Source: SIG714 sp964638675 (GTDB taxonomy: Bacteria; Bacillota; Clostridia; Oscillospirales; CAG-272). Taken from it: DNA of 64,000 nt. The notes beneath the pieces are model-generated. The model saw only the letters and a program-made list of their open reading frames with translations, was not told where the DNA came from and made no database searches. The position numbers were made by a program, and so were the translations under genes. The stretch covers positions 213,550-277,549 of the forward strand of contig CAZXAU010000001.1 of the NCBI GenBank assembly GCA_964638675.1. Direction: 5' to 3'. Numbering within the stretch: the stretch's first letter is position 1; the number at the start of each line of letters is the position of its first letter. Below are positions 62,425 through 64,000 of the stretch, one piece after another.

Positions 62425-63874
62425 AATTCCCGAGCCGGAATCGACTACTCCTGAGAATACAATTTACAATCTTTCGATCGATAAGACAATGGAATATGTA
62501 TGTTCTGATGTCAAGGCGGCAAGAGAGTTTCTGAAAATTGCGGCAAAACCGCTCAGATATAAGGAAAACATTATCTACCGCAGGGAAATTCTCGATGATT
62601 TTATAAGAAACGCCGGGATGTATTATGAATTATATGATATTCTCGGAAAGTTTTACGATGTTGCACAGACGAGTGAACGAGAGAAAAAGAATCGCTATTC
62701 GCTTCGTAAGCATAACGACAACGCAGTGATATTTCAGAGTATCAAGCAGATGCTTCAGATGACTGCATTGTCGATGAGGGATACATTGGCGTTACTTTTT
62801 GATTTTCATGAGATCCTCGCTGACAAGAAGCTGGAATCGGAGGGATTCATTAAGCTTAAAGAAAGAATTGACGGAATAGTGCTGAGCGACAGTTATGCTC
62901 AGCTCAAGAAAATGTCGGCATATTTCAGGGAAATAACGGAGATCGAATCGATAGAAAGCAGTCTGTCACTTGACGAGGATTGCTGTATTTCGCTTTCACG
63001 TCTTGTTTCATGCAATTCCGAGACTGTCTCGAGTTTAAACAGCGAAAAGAAGTTCTCACTTTTTAATTTTAAGAAAGTCAGTCGTGATGAGAAAGTTACA
63101 AGTTGCAGACTTACGTCAATTTCGAGATTGCTCGGAAATGAAATACTGTTTGAGGCACTTTACGAACCTGCCAAGATGATGGGACAGATCATATCATCAA
63201 TATACGATGAGTTTTCCGGTATAAAAGACGAGCTTCTCTTTTATAAAGCCGGAATGAAATTTATTTCATATATGCAAGAAAAGAAGATTCCCTATGTATT
63301 TCCCGAAATGACATATGAATCGGAATTTGAGAGTGACGGACTTCTTGATACATTCCTCACGGCATATTTTCCGGTTGCATCATATGTAACCCCGAATGAT
63401 GCACATATTGGAAACGGAAAGGACGGAATACTCGTTTTCGGCGGAAACAATACAGGTAAAACGGTATATCTCCGCTCTATAGGGTCTGCACAGATCTTTG
63501 CTCAGGCAGGCTTTCCGATAACGGCGAAGAGTGCCAGGATCGGCATCAGAAGCGGAATATTCACCCAATTTGCATCAGGCGAAAAAGAGTTTGAAGAGGG
63601 GAATGAGGCAGGACGCTTTGAACAGGAGGTTCGTGAGATTGCTTCGCTCGTTGAGAAATCGGACGAACACGCTCTGGTTCTCTTCAACGAGACCTTTCAG
63701 ACAACGGCATATGCAGAAGGTGCAGAGGGACTGTATCATGTTTTGAGACTACTTTCGGCAAGAAAGACAAATTGGGTGCTTGTATCGCATCTTTCGGGTC
63801 TCACCGATAAATTTGGCGACAACATATCACACCTGAGAACATCGGACGGATATAAGATGTTATCTGAGCGGTAA
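62402..63874 (+). CDS. MutS-family ATPase, divergent (second of a tandem pair)
   Basis: 490 aa. Walker A FGGNNTGKT around 346-354, signature AGRFEQEVREIASLV at 403-417, Walker B ALVLFNETF at 424-432 (again Asn-Glu), and the H-loop VSHL at 461-464. Residues 1-330 are helical and charged with no recognisable mismatch-binding domain. It overlaps its partner by 23 bp and has GGAGG before the start, which suggests a coupled heterodimer. Sequence identity between the two is limited to the ATPase motifs. It ends before a terminator at 63911. Confidence 0.87.
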   Translation: MKISFLYKIPEPESTTPENTIYNLSIDKTMEYVCSDVKAAREFLKIAAKPLRYKENIIYRREILDDFIRNAGMYYELYDILGKFYDVAQTSEREKKNRYSLRKHNDNAVIFQSIKQMLQMTALSMRDTLALLFDFHEILADKKLESEGFIKLKERIDGIVLSDSYAQLKKMSAYFREITEIESIESSLSLDEDCCISLSRLVSCNSETVSSLNSEKKFSLFNFKKVSRDEKVTSCRLTSISRLLGNEILFEALYEPAKMMGQIISSIYDEFSGIKDELLFYKAGMKFISYMQEKKIPYVFPEMTYESEFESDGLLDTFLTAYFPVASYVTPNDAHIGNGKDGILVFGGNNTGKTVYLRSIGSAQIFAQAGFPITAKSARIGIRSGIFTQFASGEKEFEEGNEAGRFEQEVREIASLVEKSDEHALVLFNETFQTTAYAEGAEGLYHVLRLLSARKTNWVLVSHLSGLTDKFGDNISHLRTSDGYKMLSER

Positions 63875-63910
63875 TATTGCATGCCCCAATAGAATAATAA
63901 TACTCATAAA

Positions 63911-63955
63911 AACGCTGTATGTGCTGTAATTTCTGCTGCATGTACGGCGTTTTTT
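63911..63955 (+). terminator. Terminator after the MutS-like pair
   Basis: AACGCTGTAT (63911-63920) pairs with the stretch ending GTACGGCGTT (63941-63951), including GU pairs, followed by a run of T. It ends the transcript containing the two ATPase genes. Confidence 0.8.
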
Positions 63956-64000
63956 GACCCGGGATATTGAACTTATTTGTAAAATGCTGTAATAAACGGC

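Noticed and set aside
1..64000. Mobile elements, CRISPR arrays, tRNA and rRNA genes
   Set aside because: No transposase, integrase, phage protein, spaced direct-repeat array, tRNA-like cloverleaf or rRNA segment was recognised on reading both strands.

Overview
The window looks like chromosomal DNA from a Gram-positive, anaerobe-type Clostridia bacterium, probably near the Oscillospiraceae/Ruminococcaceae; the family placement is inference. Supporting signs are PolC-type DNA polymerase III, a GerW/DUF2953 pair of the spore-former type, the gene order uppS-cdsA-dxr-rseP-ispG-polC, the block dgt-dnaG-rpoD, the MEP isoprenoid pathway, and sigma-A promoters close to TTGACA-17-TATAAT with strong Shine-Dalgarno sequences. 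I see no rRNA, tRNA, CRISPR array, transposase or phage gene.

Layout. 1-9840 (minus strand): a near-complete aromatic amino acid operon, aroB-aroC-aroE/aroK fusion-aroQ-aroA-tyrA-DAHP synthase-pheA, followed by fakB and the start of fakA. One consensus promoter at 10003-10031 probably drives it. 10154-20223 (plus): lon-engB, an M50 protease, scpA-scpB, DUF2953-gerW, a D,D-carboxypeptidase, an rluB-type pseudouridine synthase and a sirtuin, ending at a strong terminator. 20424-36360: a 14-gene exopolysaccharide or capsule locus with its own promoter, structured leader and terminator. It holds a priming sugar transferase, six glycosyltransferases, a polymerase, a flippase, an FrhB-like iron-sulfur protein, a pyruvyl transferase, an acetyltransferase, a CapE-type dehydratase and a CapG-type epimerase. 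36435-48415: a small unknown gene, then pyrH-frr and uppS-cdsA-dxr-rseP-ispG-polC. 48550-64000: an orphan solute-binding lipoprotein, rplS-rpmE, hflX, a YigZ-family gene, dgt-dnaG-rpoD, a second orphan lipoprotein, an alpha/beta hydrolase and two tandem divergent MutS-family ATPases.

The most unusual signal is a dispersed, structured intergenic element of about 135 bp, present three times (8653-8786 minus, 12774-12910 plus, 18612-18748 plus). Each copy ends exactly at the start codon of the downstream gene (aroC, engB, rluB), keeps the same set of hairpins, carries its own Shine-Dalgarno, and has a 4-6 codon micro-ORF (MRKP or MRKLWS) whose ATG lies in a hairpin loop. It behaves like a portable 5' leader. 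Other points of interest are the single-chain AroE-AroK protein, a second structured spacer before aroQ, the MutS-like pair with an Asn-Glu Walker B, and a CapE/CapG pair lacking the expected CapF.
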